Source: Cellulomonas sp. (GTDB lineage Bacteria > Actinomycetota > Actinomycetes > Actinomycetales > Cellulomonadaceae). Taken from it: 12,551 bases of DNA. A program made the position numbers and the translations under genes. The notes beneath the pieces are model-generated. The model ran no database searches, was not told the DNA's origin, and saw nothing but the letters and a program-made list of their open reading frames with translations. Below are positions 6,332 through 12,551 of the stretch, in pieces; within the stretch, counting starts at the first letter, position 1, and the number at the start of each line of letters is the position of its first letter. The stretch is taken from NCBI GenBank assembly GCA_031178805.1, contig JAPSIJ010000035.1, forward strand, positions 1 through 12,551. The letters run 5' to 3'.

Positions 6332-6835
6332 ATGAGCGAGACCCTGACCATCCGGCCCGTCGACGACGCCGACGCCGGCGAGCTGCTCACGCTGCGCCGC
6401 GCCGCCTTCGTCACCGAGGCGCAGCAGTACGACGACCCGCACATCCCGCCGCTGACCCAGACGCTCAGCGAGCTGCGCGCCGACCTGGCGGCCGAGGGCG
6501 TCGTCACGCTCGGCGCGTGGGCCGGGCACCGGCTCGTGGGCTCGATCCGCGTGGTGCTGGAGGGGAAGAAGGCCACCCTCGGCCGGTTCGCCGTCGCCCC
6601 GGACCAGCAGGGCCACGGCATCGGCACGCAGCTGCTGCTGGCGATCCTGCCGCACCTGCCGGAGGACGTGGAGGAGATCTGGGTGTTCACCGGGCGGGAC
6701 TCCGTGCAGAACCTCGCGGTGTACGAGAAGCACGGCTACACCCACGAGCACGACCAGACGGTCGGCGACCTGACGTACGCGTACCTGCGCCGGATCCTCG
6801 GCGACGCCGACGCCGAGGCGACCGCCTCCGCCTGA
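6332..6835 (+). CDS. GNAT family N-acetyltransferase
   Basis: A 167-residue cytosolic enzyme predicted to move an acetyl group from acetyl-CoA to an amine; the substrate cannot be told. The GNAT fold is clear: an N-terminal strand TLTIRPVDDADA, helix ELLTLRRAAFVTEAQ, central strands VVTLGAWAGHRLVGSIRVV (58-75), the acetyl-CoA pyrophosphate loop RFAVAPDQQGHGIGTQL (85-101, with Q93-x-x-G96-x-G98), and the late motif NLAVYEKHGY (127-136). Length is usual. The run FVTEAQQYDDPHIPPLTQTL (27-46) looks like a subfamily signature, and I believe I have seen it in other actinobacterial GNAT proteins. It has no good Shine-Dalgarno box (GATGGGGG only). It stands alone between purU and glyA, and the riboswitch promoter starts about 30 bp after its stop. 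Confidence 0.9.
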   Translation: MSETLTIRPVDDADAGELLTLRRAAFVTEAQQYDDPHIPPLTQTLSELRADLAAEGVVTLGAWAGHRLVGSIRVVLEGKKATLGRFAVAPDQQGHGIGTQLLLAILPHLPEDVEEIWVFTGRDSVQNLAVYEKHGYTHEHDQTVGDLTYAYLRRILGDADAEATASA

Positions 6836-6860
6836 CCCTCGCCACGGCCCCGGGGGACGT

Positions 6861-6876
6861 TGCTAGGCTGGCCCGG
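6861..6876 (+). promoter_or_regulatory. Putative promoter of glyA-folD with extended -10
   Basis: TGC at 6861-6863 followed by TAGGCT at 6864-6869 is an extended -10 pattern (TGN then TANNNT). A start about 7 nt downstream would fall at about 6876, exactly the first base of helix P1 of the riboswitch. No clear -35 is seen. Confidence 0.6.
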
Positions 6877-6954
6877 TCGCGACTGGCGCACAGGTGGGTC
6901 ACCACCGGGGAGCGACGCAGCTGTTGCGACGTCGGGTCGGACGCCTGGGCCCCG
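6876..6954 (+). ncRNA. ZTP/ZMP riboswitch (pfl motif) in the glyA-folD leader
   Basis: The aptamer binds ZTP/ZMP (AICAR phosphates), which build up when 10-formyl-THF is short. P1 pairs GTCGC (6876-6880) with GCGAC (6912-6916). P2 pairs GGTGG (6893-6897) with CCACC (6902-6906) around GTCA. Conserved single-stranded blocks match the class: GACTGGCGC after P1 (6881-6889), CGGGGAGC before the P1 3' strand (6906-6913), and CGCCTGGGC (6942-6950). The last block is enclosed by CGGG (6933-6936) pairing with CCCG (6951-6954). The variable linker carries its own hairpin, CGCA (6916-6919) with TGCG (6925-6928). Position, strand and target genes (glyA, folD) are those known for this riboswitch family. 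A transcript starting near 6876 would begin with P1. Confidence 0.93.
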
Positions 6955-6993
6955 CGGTCACCCCACACCATCGGTGTGCGGTCGACAGACCGC
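6954..6993 (+). promoter_or_regulatory. Probable expression platform of the ZTP riboswitch
   Basis: Competing stems are possible. CACACC (6964-6969) pairs with GGTGTG (6973-6978). GCGGTC (6978-6983) pairs with GACCGC (6988-6993) around GACA. An identical GCGGTC at 6954-6959, touching the last aptamer pair, can pair with the same GACCGC instead. No T-run follows, and no anti-Shine-Dalgarno sequence is obvious, so the mode of control is not clear. Confidence 0.55.
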
Positions 6994-7017
6994 GCCCGCC
7001 GACTGCCGAGGAGACGC

Positions 7018-8307
7018 ATGAGCGCCGAGAACACGCCCCTGCTCGACCAGAACCTGTCCGAGGTCGACCCCGAGATCGCCGCCGTCCTCGACGGCGAGCT
7101 GGCCCGCCAGCAGGGCACGCTCGAGATGATCGCCAGCGAGAACTTCGTCCCGCGGGCCGTGCTGCAGGCGCAGGGCTCCGTGCTGACCAACAAGTACGCC
7201 GAGGGCTACCCGGGCCGCCGCTACTACGGCGGCTGCGAGCAGGTCGACATCGCCGAGACGCTGGCCATCACCCGCGCCAAGGAGCTGTTCGGCGCCGAGC
7301 ACGCCAACGTCCAGCCGCACTCCGGCGCCACCGCGAACGCGGCCGTGCTGCACGCGCTGGCCAGCGCCGGCGACCGGATCCTCGGCCTGGAGCTCGCCCA
7401 CGGCGGCCACCTGACGCACGGCATGAAGATCAACTTCTCCGGCAAGCTGTACGACGTCGGCGCCTACGGCGTCGACCCGGACACGTTCCTCATCGAGCCG
7501 GAGGCGATCCGCCAGGCGGCGCTGAAGCACCGCCCGCAGGTCATCATCGGCGGCTGGTCCGCCTACCCGCGGCACCTGGACTTCGCCGCGATGCGCGAGA
7601 TCGCCGACGAGGTCGGCGCGAAGCTCTGGGTCGACATGGCGCACTTCGCCGGCCTGGTGGCCGCGGGCCTGCACCCGTCGCCCGTGCCGTACGCGGACGT
7701 CGTGTCCTCCACCGTGCACAAGACGATCGGCGGTCCCCGCTCGGGCTTCATCCTGAGCAAGGAGGAGTACGCCAAGAAGATCGACTCCGCGGTGTTCCCC
7801 GGCCAGCAGGGCGGCCCGCTGATGCACGTCATCGCCGCCAAGGCCGTGTCGTTCAAGATCGCCGGCGGCGAGGAGTTCGCCGCCCGCCAGCAGCGCACCA
7901 TCGACGGCGCGCGGATCATCGCCGAGCGCCTGGTGGCCCCCGAGGTCGCCGGCGCGGGCGTGTCCGTGCTGACCGGCGGCACCGACGTGCACCTGGTGCT
8001 GGTGGACCTGCGGAACTCGCAGCTCGACGGCCAGCAGGCCGAGGACCTGCTGCACGACGTCGGCATCACCGTGAACCGCAACGCCGTCCCGTTCGACCCG
8101 CGCCCGCCGCGCGTCACGTCCGGCCTGCGGATCGGCACCCCGGCGCTCGCGACCCGCGGGTTCGGCGACGCCGAGTTCACCGAGGTCGCCGACATCATCG
8201 CCACGGCCCTCGTGGCCGGTGCGTCCGCCGACGTCGAGGCGCTGCGGGCGCGCGTGGCCAAGCTGGCCGACGCGTTCCCGCTGTACCCCGGCCTGCAGCA
8301 GTACTGA
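7018..8307 (+). CDS. glyA: Serine hydroxymethyltransferase
   Basis: A 429-residue cytosolic PLP enzyme that interconverts serine plus THF with glycine plus 5,10-methylene-THF, the main entry of one-carbon units. Family motifs are in order: EMIASENFVPRAVL (36-49), NKYAEGYPGRRYYGGCEQVD (58-77), HSGATANAAV (101-110), the PLP-contact DMAHFAGLVAAG (206-217) with Asp206 and His209, and the Schiff-base Lys235 in SSTVHKTIGGPRSG. The C-terminal TSGLRIGTPALATRGF (367-382) is typical. Length is normal. ATG 7018 has GAGGAG at 7008-7013, 4 nt upstream. The 5' leader holds a ZTP riboswitch. folD follows 11 nt after the stop and is almost certainly in the same transcript. Identification is very secure. Confidence 0.98.
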   Translation: MSAENTPLLDQNLSEVDPEIAAVLDGELARQQGTLEMIASENFVPRAVLQAQGSVLTNKYAEGYPGRRYYGGCEQVDIAETLAITRAKELFGAEHANVQPHSGATANAAVLHALASAGDRILGLELAHGGHLTHGMKINFSGKLYDVGAYGVDPDTFLIEPEAIRQAALKHRPQVIIGGWSAYPRHLDFAAMREIADEVGAKLWVDMAHFAGLVAAGLHPSPVPYADVVSSTVHKTIGGPRSGFILSKEEYAKKIDSAVFPGQQGGPLMHVIAAKAVSFKIAGGEEFAARQQRTIDGARIIAERLVAPEVAGAGVSVLTGGTDVHLVLVDLRNSQLDGQQAEDLLHDVGITVNRNAVPFDPRPPRVTSGLRIGTPALATRGFGDAEFTEVADIIATALVAGASADVEALRARVAKLADAFPLYPGLQQY

Positions 8308-8318
8308 GAGGCGCGCCC

Positions 8319-9197
8319 ATGACGGCGAAGACGCTCGACGGCAAGGCCACGGCCGCCACGATCAAGGCGGAGCTGAAGACCCGGGTGGAGGCCCTCGCCG
8401 CGCGCGGCGTCCGGGCCGGGCTCGGCACGCTGCTGGTGGGGGAGGACCCGGGCTCGGTGTCCTACGTCGCCGGCAAGCACCGGGACTGCGCGGAGGTGGG
8501 CATCGCCTCCATCCGGGAGGACCTGCCGGCGGACGCCACCCAGGAGCAGATCGAGGCCGCCGTGCAGCGGCTGAACGAGGACCCGGAGTGCACCGGGTTC
8601 ATCGTCCAGCTCCCGCTGCCCCGGGGGATCGACACCAACCGGGTGCTGGAGCTCGTCGACCCCGACAAGGACGCCGACGGCCTGCACCCGACCAACCTCG
8701 GGCGGCTGGTGCTGCGGGTCAACGAGGAGATCACCTCCCCGCTGCCCTGCACCCCGCGCGGCATCATCGAGCTGCTCACCCGGCACGGCGTCGACCTCGC
8801 CGGCGCGGACGTCACGGTCGTGGGCCGCGGCACGACGGTGGGCCGGTCCATCGGCCTGCTGCTCACCCGCCGCGCCGTGAACGCCACGGTGACGCTGACG
8901 CACACCGGGACGTCCGACCTCGGGGAGCACACGCGGAACGCCGACGTGATCGTCGCGGCGGCCGGCGTGCCCGGGATCGTCACCGCGGACCTGGTCAAGC
9001 CGGGCGCCGTCGTGGTCGACGTCGGCGTCTCGCGGGTCACCGACGCGGAGACCGGGAAGAGCCGGATCGTCGGCGACGTGGACCCCGGCGTCTCCGAGGT
9101 CGCCGCCTGGGTCTCCCCGAACCCCGGCGGCGTGGGTCCGATGACCCGCGCGATGCTCCTGGCCAACGTGGTCGAGGCCGCCGAGCGCCGCGCCTGA
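8319..9197 (+). CDS. folD: Bifunctional methylenetetrahydrofolate dehydrogenase / methenyl-THF cyclohydrolase
   Basis: A 292-residue cytosolic enzyme converting 5,10-methylene-THF to 5,10-methenyl-THF with NADP+, and then to 10-formyl-THF, the formyl donor for purine synthesis. Catalytic Tyr49 and Lys53 are in SVSYVAGKHRDCAEVGI (46-62). Also present are GFIVQLPLPRGID (93-105), DPDKDADGLHPTNLG (114-128), PCTPRG (143-148), the nucleotide-binding VVGRGTTVGRSIGLLL (167-182) and the end motif SPNPGGVGPMTRAML (266-280). The GRGTTVGR form instead of GRSNIVGR is usual in actinobacteria. The ATG is 11 nt after the glyA stop, with GAGAGG overlapping that stop. It is the second gene of the riboswitch-led operon, and a long hairpin follows its stop codon. 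Confidence 0.98.
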   Translation: MTAKTLDGKATAATIKAELKTRVEALAARGVRAGLGTLLVGEDPGSVSYVAGKHRDCAEVGIASIREDLPADATQEQIEAAVQRLNEDPECTGFIVQLPLPRGIDTNRVLELVDPDKDADGLHPTNLGRLVLRVNEEITSPLPCTPRGIIELLTRHGVDLAGADVTVVGRGTTVGRSIGLLLTRRAVNATVTLTHTGTSDLGEHTRNADVIVAAAGVPGIVTADLVKPGAVVVDVGVSRVTDAETGKSRIVGDVDPGVSEVAAWVSPNPGGVGPMTRAMLLANVVEAAERRA

Positions 9198-9222
9198 CGC
9201 GCGCCGCGCCGCCGCGCCGGCG

Positions 9223-9271
9223 CGAGGTCGAGGGGTCGTCCCGGTGCTGCCGGGGCGACCCCTCGACCTCG
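9223..9271. terminator. Long hairpin terminator between folD and the minus-strand hydrolase
   Basis: CGAGGTCGAGGGGTCG (9223-9238) is the exact inverse of CGACCCCTCGACCTCG (9256-9271). The stem continues inward through one T-G wobble and five GC pairs to loop TGCTG (9245-9249), giving 22 pairs. It lies between the convergent stops at 9197 and 9317, so it can end both transcripts. There is no T-run. Confidence 0.88.
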
Positions 9272-9290
9272 GGACCACCCCTCGACCTCG
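9258..9290. repeat. 14-bp direct repeat of the terminator arm
   Basis: ACCCCTCGACCTCG occurs at 9258-9271 (the 3' arm of the hairpin) and again at 9277-9290, 19 nt apart start to start. Either copy can pair with the 5' arm at 9223-9236, so the hairpin has two alternative partners. Confidence 0.85.
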
Positions 9291-9316
9291 CGGGCGGGAC
9301 GCCCCGGGGTGGTGGA

Positions 9317-9949
9317 TTAGATGGTGGTCGCGAGGATGGCGCGGGCCGTGGTCACGTCGGTGACGTCGGCCAGGGGGGCGTAGAGGCGGATCGCGTCCAG
9401 GGCGCGGGTGTGCGCCTCGTCGTCCGAGCCCGCGCAGCCCTCGGCGACCACCCGGACGGCCACGCCCGCGTCCGCGGCGGCGAGCGCCGTGGAGAGCACG
9501 CAGCAGTCCGTGGAGACGCCCACCACGAGCAGGGTGTCCCCGGGGCCGACGTGCGCCGCCAGGTCGGGGCCCCACTTCCCGAACGTGGTCGCGGTGACCA
9601 CCGGTGCCGCCGCGGCCAGGTCGGCCAGCGCCGGGACCACGGCGTAGGCGGGGGCGTCCGGCGGCTGCAGCGCGAACGGCCAGTCCGCGTAGTAGGGCAC
9701 CCAGGCGCCCACGGGGTGCTCGGGGGCGACGAACCGGGTGAACACCGTCCGCTGCGGCCCGGCGGCCTCGGCGAGCGCCCGGACGACCGCCAGCGCCTCG
9801 TCGAACCGCGCGGCGGCCCACGGGCTGCCCGCGTCGGCGAACACCGGCTGCATGTCGACCACCAGCAGCACGCTGCGGCCCGGCACGTCTCCCACGGGCG
9901 GGTCGTCCGCGGAGGACGTGCCGGTGGGGGTCTGCTGCTCCCCGGTCAC
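9317..9949 (-). CDS. Cysteine hydrolase, isochorismatase superfamily
   Basis: A 210-residue predicted cytosolic amidase-type hydrolase. After a polar, disordered lead of about 25 residues comes SVLLVVDMQPVFAD with catalytic Asp32. Lys125 follows in TTFGKWGPDL, and the nucleophile Cys150 in GVSTDCCVLSTALAAADAGV, completing the Asp-Lys-Cys triad of the superfamily. Superfamily members include nicotinamidase, N-carbamoylsarcosine amidase, ureidoacrylate and biuret hydrolases, and true isochorismatase; the sequence alone does not tell which. The start is GTG 9949. Its GTGA overlaps the stop of the NCS1 permease gene, and GGAGGT at 9961-9956 (minus strand) lies 6 nt upstream, so translation is probably coupled. 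Sharing a message with a nucleobase-type permease points to an imported nitrogen compound as substrate. Superfamily is sure; substrate is unknown. Confidence 0.92.
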   Translation of the reverse strand: MTGEQQTPTGTSSADDPPVGDVPGRSVLLVVDMQPVFADAGSPWAAARFDEALAVVRALAEAAGPQRTVFTRFVAPEHPVGAWVPYYADWPFALQPPDAPAYAVVPALADLAAAAPVVTATTFGKWGPDLAAHVGPGDTLLVVGVSTDCCVLSTALAAADAGVAVRVVAEGCAGSDDEAHTRALDAIRLYAPLADVTDVTTARAILATTI

Positions 9950-11469
9950 CGGACCACCTCCCGCCCGGCGGACGGCGCCAGGGCCTCCTGCGCGCGCACC
10001 GCCCCGCGGCGCAGCAGCAACGTGCCCGCGAACCCGACGGCCAGGGCCACGAGCACGCCGAGGTTGGCGTAGGCCCACGCGCCCTCGGTGCCGCCGAGGC
10101 CGAGCGGGCCGAGCAGGTACCCCTGCCAGGCCAGCCAGCCCGCCGACGCGTTGGTGACCAGGCCCCAGCCGAGCACGGTGCCGACGAGCAGCAGCGCGAG
10201 CGGCACGGCCTGGGCGCGCCCGTAGCGGCCCGTCGGCCGGTACAGGTCCAGGTCGTCGTAGTCGCGCCGGCGCAGCAGCACGTCCGCCAGCATGATCCCC
10301 GCCCACGCCGCGATCGGGACGCCGAGGGTGATGAGGAAGCCCTGGAACACCCCGAAGAAGCTCTCCGAGCCGAACACGATGTAGATCGTGCCGAGCACCA
10401 TGATCACGCCGTCGATCCCGGCGGCGACCGGGCGGGACACCGGCAGCCCGGTGGACACCAGCGCCAGGCCGGAGGAGTAGATGTCGAGCACGGCGCCGCC
10501 GACCAGGCCCAGCACCGCCACCACGGCGAACGGCACCAGGTACCAGGTGGGCAGCACGGTGGTCAGCGCGCCGATCGGGTCGGCGCTGATCGCGGTGCGC
10601 AGCTCCGGGTCGGAGCCGGCGAGCAGCAGGCCGAACACGAGCAGCACCACGGGCGCGAGCGAGGCGCCGAGCGTCGTCCACGCGACCACGCCGCGCCCGG
10701 AGCTGTGCCGGGGCAGGTACCGGGAGTAGTCCGCCGCGACGTTCACCCAGCCCAGCCCGAAGCCGGTCATCATGAACACCAGCGCCCCGATGAACGCCTG
10801 GGCGGTGCCGCCGGGCAGCGCGGTGACGGCGCCGAGGTCCACCTGGTCGAGCACCAGCAGGACGTACCCGACGGTCAGCACGGCGGTCACGACCGTGATG
10901 ACGGTCTGCATCCGCATGATCAGGTCGAAGCCGAACACGCCGCCGGCGATGATCAGCCCCGCGACGACCAGCAGCGCGACGACCTGCACGGGTGTCCCGC
11001 CGCCCCAGCCGAGCGCCTCCACGACGGTCGCCGTCGCGAGCGTGGCCAGCGCGGTGAGGATCGTCTCCCAGCCGACGGTCAGCAGCCAGGACAGCACCGC
11101 GGCGACCCGGTTGCCCTGCACGCCGAGCGCCGCGCGGGACAGCACCATCGTCGGGGCGGAGCCGCGCTTGCCCGCCAGGGCGACGACGCCGCAGAGCAGG
11201 AACGAGAACACGATGCCCACGACGCTCGCGACGACCGCCTGGCCGAACGACACCCCGAAGTCGAGCACCCAGGCGCCGTAGGACAGCCCGAGCACGGACA
11301 CGTTGGCGGCGAACCACGGCCAGAACAGCTGCCGGGGCGTGCCCTTGCGGTCCCGGTCGGCGATGACGTCGACCCCGGCGGACTCGACGGTCAGCGCGCT
11401 GCCCGGGGGCACGGCGGTGCCGGCGGCGTCGGCGGGGCCTGCGGGGTCGGTCGCGGGCGGGACGGTCAT
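9946..11469 (-). CDS. NCS1 family permease, purine-cytosine permease type
   Basis: A 507-residue transporter with about twelve membrane segments, predicted to bring a nucleobase or related heterocycle across the cytoplasmic membrane with H+ or Na+. After a 45-residue polar N-tail comes RQLFWPWFAANVSVLGLSYG (46-65), the NCS1 first helix. GWVNVAADYSRYLP (240-253) holds the conserved ADYSRY, and VLDIYSSGLAL (327-337) matches the CodB-type NIYS block. Length is slightly above CodB because of the N- and C-tails. ATG 11469 is chosen because GGAGG lies 4 nt upstream; an ATG 39 nt further upstream has no such box. It overlaps the downstream hydrolase gene by 4 nt. The gene to its right (ABC-2 permease, same strand) is separated by a two-tier hairpin, so it probably has its own promoter. 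Substrate may be cytosine, a purine, or a compound such as creatinine or allantoin; I cannot tell. Confidence 0.93.
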   Translation of the reverse strand: MTVPPATDPAGPADAAGTAVPPGSALTVESAGVDVIADRDRKGTPRQLFWPWFAANVSVLGLSYGAWVLDFGVSFGQAVVASVVGIVFSFLLCGVVALAGKRGSAPTMVLSRAALGVQGNRVAAVLSWLLTVGWETILTALATLATATVVEALGWGGGTPVQVVALLVVAGLIIAGGVFGFDLIMRMQTVITVVTAVLTVGYVLLVLDQVDLGAVTALPGGTAQAFIGALVFMMTGFGLGWVNVAADYSRYLPRHSSGRGVVAWTTLGASLAPVVLLVFGLLLAGSDPELRTAISADPIGALTTVLPTWYLVPFAVVAVLGLVGGAVLDIYSSGLALVSTGLPVSRPVAAGIDGVIMVLGTIYIVFGSESFFGVFQGFLITLGVPIAAWAGIMLADVLLRRRDYDDLDLYRPTGRYGRAQAVPLALLLVGTVLGWGLVTNASAGWLAWQGYLLGPLGLGGTEGAWAYANLGVLVALAVGFAGTLLLRRGAVRAQEALAPSAGREVVR

Positions 11470-11517
11470 CGGGCCTCCAGGGGTGCGGGGTCGGGCCCAT
11501 CCCACCACCCGCGGCGC

Positions 11518-11561
11518 CCGGCGGTCACCTGCACGCGCGCAGGGGTGGGGACGACCGCCGG
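11518..11561 (-). terminator. Two-tier hairpin after the ABC-2 permease gene
   Basis: The outer stem pairs CCGGCGGTC (11518-11526) with GACCGCCGG (11553-11561). Within it, CCTGC (11528-11532) pairs with GCAGG (11539-11543). It lies just downstream of the minus-strand stop at 11575 and before the NCS1 gene, so it likely ends the exporter transcript. Confidence 0.7.
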
Positions 11562-11574
11562 CGCGCCGCGCCCG

Positions 11575-12390
11575 TCAGCGGTCGGCGCGGCGCCGGAACA
11601 GCCGGGCGGCGGCGAGCCGGGCGAGGACGAGCAGGCCCGCGCACCACGCCAGCGCGACGAGCGGCTGGGCCCCCGGCGCGCCGGTCAGCCAGGCCCGCAC
11701 CGTGTCGGTGACCGGGGTGATCGGCTGGTAGGTCGCCACCACCTCCAGCACCCGCGGCATCGACTCCGGCGGCACGAACGCGCTCGAGACGTACGGCAGG
11801 AACATGATGGCGAAGCTGAACCCGTTGGCCGCCTCCGGCCCGGACGCCACGATGCCGATGCAGACGGCGGTCCAGGTCAGGGCGAGCACGTACAGCAGCA
11901 CCAGGCCGGTCACGCCGAGCCACTCGGCCGGGCCGGCGGTGGGCCGGAAGCCGGTGGCGTACGCGACGGCCACCACGAGCCCGGTGGAGACGGCGTTCCG
12001 CACCACGGACTCCACGACGTGCCCGGTCAGCGCGGACACCGGCCGGACGGGCAGGGTGCGGAAGCGGTTCATCAGCCCGCTGGTCATGTCCGTCGCGACG
12101 GACACCGCCGTGGTGGCCGCCCCGTACCCGGCGCAGAGCAGCACGATGCCCGGGACGACGTAGTCGACGTAGGCGGCCTGGCCGGTCTCGATGGCGCCGC
12201 CGAAGACGTAGACGAACATCAGCAGCAGGATCACCGGCAGCGCGATGCCCATGATCAGCGTGTCGGGCGTGCGCACGGACCGGCGCAGGCTGCGGCCGAC
12301 CATCGCGGCGGCGTCGCGCAGGGCCCAGCCGCCCGCGGGCGGCCGGACCGCGACCCGGGCGGGGGCGGCGGGGGACAGGGTGCTGGTCAT
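11575..12390 (-). CDS. ABC-2 type exporter permease, DrrB-like
   Basis: A 271-residue membrane subunit of an ABC exporter, of the type that pumps out drugs or lipids (daunorubicin-resistance DrrB class). A cytoplasmic N-terminus is followed by about six hydrophobic segments: about 45-63, 75-100, 125-146, 156-181, 188-206 and 242-259. The family blocks are GLMNRFRTLPVRP (105-117), FSFAIMFLPYVSSAFVPPES (191-210) and TYQPITPVTDTVRAWLTG (220-237). Length is normal. ATG 12390 has GGGAGG 4 nt upstream. Its ATGA overlaps the stop of the upstream ATPase gene, so the two are translationally coupled. The transported compound is unknown; self-resistance or general drug efflux are both possible. Confidence 0.93.
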   Translation of the reverse strand: MTSTLSPAAPARVAVRPPAGGWALRDAAAMVGRSLRRSVRTPDTLIMGIALPVILLLMFVYVFGGAIETGQAAYVDYVVPGIVLLCAGYGAATTAVSVATDMTSGLMNRFRTLPVRPVSALTGHVVESVVRNAVSTGLVVAVAYATGFRPTAGPAEWLGVTGLVLLYVLALTWTAVCIGIVASGPEAANGFSFAIMFLPYVSSAFVPPESMPRVLEVVATYQPITPVTDTVRAWLTGAPGAQPLVALAWCAGLLVLARLAAARLFRRRADR

Positions 12391-12551
12391 GACGCCTCCC
12401 GGGCGAGCAGGTCCTGCGCGTCGGCGGACGCCGGCGCCGCGTGGTGGCCGGTCAGGGTGAGGAACACGTCGTCGAGCGTCGGGACGGCGACCCGCCACCG
12501 CTCGACGGCCAGGGCGCGGCGCTCGACGTCGCCGAGGATCCGGCGGACGTC
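12387..12551 (-). CDS. ABC exporter ATPase, DrrA-like, C-terminal 54 residues only (runs off the window)
   Basis: An open frame runs in from the right edge and ends at TGA 12389-12387, overlapping the permease ATG by four bases. The 54 visible residues include VAVPTLDDVFLTLTGHHAAP. The P-[ST]-LDDVFL-LTGH ending is a hallmark of DrrA-type drug-exporter ATPases. The nucleotide-binding motifs lie outside the window. With the downstream permease it forms a complete two-gene exporter. Confidence 0.9.
   Translation of the reverse strand, partial: DVRRILGDVERRALAVERWRVAVPTLDDVFLTLTGHHAAPASADAQDLLAREAS

Noticed and set aside
6320..6332. GACGAT 6 nt before the GNAT ATG as a fourth leaderless promoter
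   Set aside because: The first base does not fit TANNNT, and a weak GATGGGGG box could act as a ribosome binding site, so it is undecided.
5371..8307. 978-codon plus-strand frame ending in glyA
   Set aside because: Only the last 429 codons, from ATG 7018, are glyA. The rest is antisense to purU and out of frame with the GNAT gene, and it also runs through the riboswitch. It stays open because GC-rich DNA has few stops.
9317..11500. 727-codon minus-strand frame suggesting a permease-hydrolase fusion
   Set aside because: The upstream 500 codons are an Arg/Gly-rich shadow of the NCS1 permease in another frame. The hydrolase starts at GTG 9949 with its own ribosome binding site.
1..12551. Mobile elements, CRISPR arrays, tRNA/rRNA genes, toxin-antitoxin or defence systems
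   Set aside because: I saw no transposase, integrase, regular spaced repeats, cloverleaf or defence-type protein. Composition looks even across the window.

Overview
The window comes from a very GC-rich actinobacterium, probably a Micrococcales member near Cellulomonas. The evidence is extreme third-position GC, GTG starts, probable leaderless promoters (TANNNT 7-8 nt before the start codon), a DUF3017 membrane protein, and actinobacterial-type FolD and NADP-isocitrate dehydrogenase sequences. The genus is an inference. No tRNA, rRNA, CRISPR array, insertion sequence or prophage gene is visible. This looks like chromosomal core and near-core DNA.

Layout, left to right. A small DUF3017 membrane protein (174-536, +) converges on an aquaporin with an unusual Pro/Ala-rich N-terminus (638-1696, -), with a strong two-way hairpin terminator between them. 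The aquaporin is divergent from a eukaryote-like homodimeric NADP-isocitrate dehydrogenase (1908-3125, +), which ends in its own hairpin. Next is a ROK-family regulator (3303-4487, +) followed closely by a lone sugar-type ABC ATPase (4534-5319, +) with no permease or binding protein nearby. These face the formyltetrahydrofolate deformylase purU (5350-6213, -). A GNAT acetyltransferase (6332-6835, +) follows, then glyA (7018-8307, +) and folD (8319-9197, +). The glyA-folD leader carries a clear ZTP/ZMP (pfl) riboswitch. A 22-bp-stem hairpin separates folD from a minus-strand pair of NCS1 cytosine/purine-type permease (9946-11469) and cysteine hydrolase of the isochorismatase family (9317-9949), which overlap by 4 nt. 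At the right edge is a DrrAB-like ABC-2 exporter: the permease (11575-12390, -) and the C-terminal end of its ATPase (12387-12551, -).

How they fit. PurU, GlyA and FolD share the folate one-carbon pool. GlyA makes 5,10-methylene-THF from serine, FolD converts it to 10-formyl-THF for purine synthesis, and PurU hydrolyses 10-formyl-THF to formate and THF. A ZTP riboswitch before glyA-folD is biologically coherent, because ZTP/ZMP builds up when 10-formyl-THF is short. The permease-hydrolase pair looks like an uptake-and-hydrolysis module for an amide- or ureido-type N compound of unknown identity. The ROK-ATPase pair probably concerns sugar uptake, but the rest of the transporter is elsewhere.

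I see no wholly novel multigene system. The items most worth a second look are the riboswitch and its expression platform, the aquaporin pore residues, the orphan ROK-ATPase pair, the permease-hydrolase pair, and the three-armed repeat after folD.
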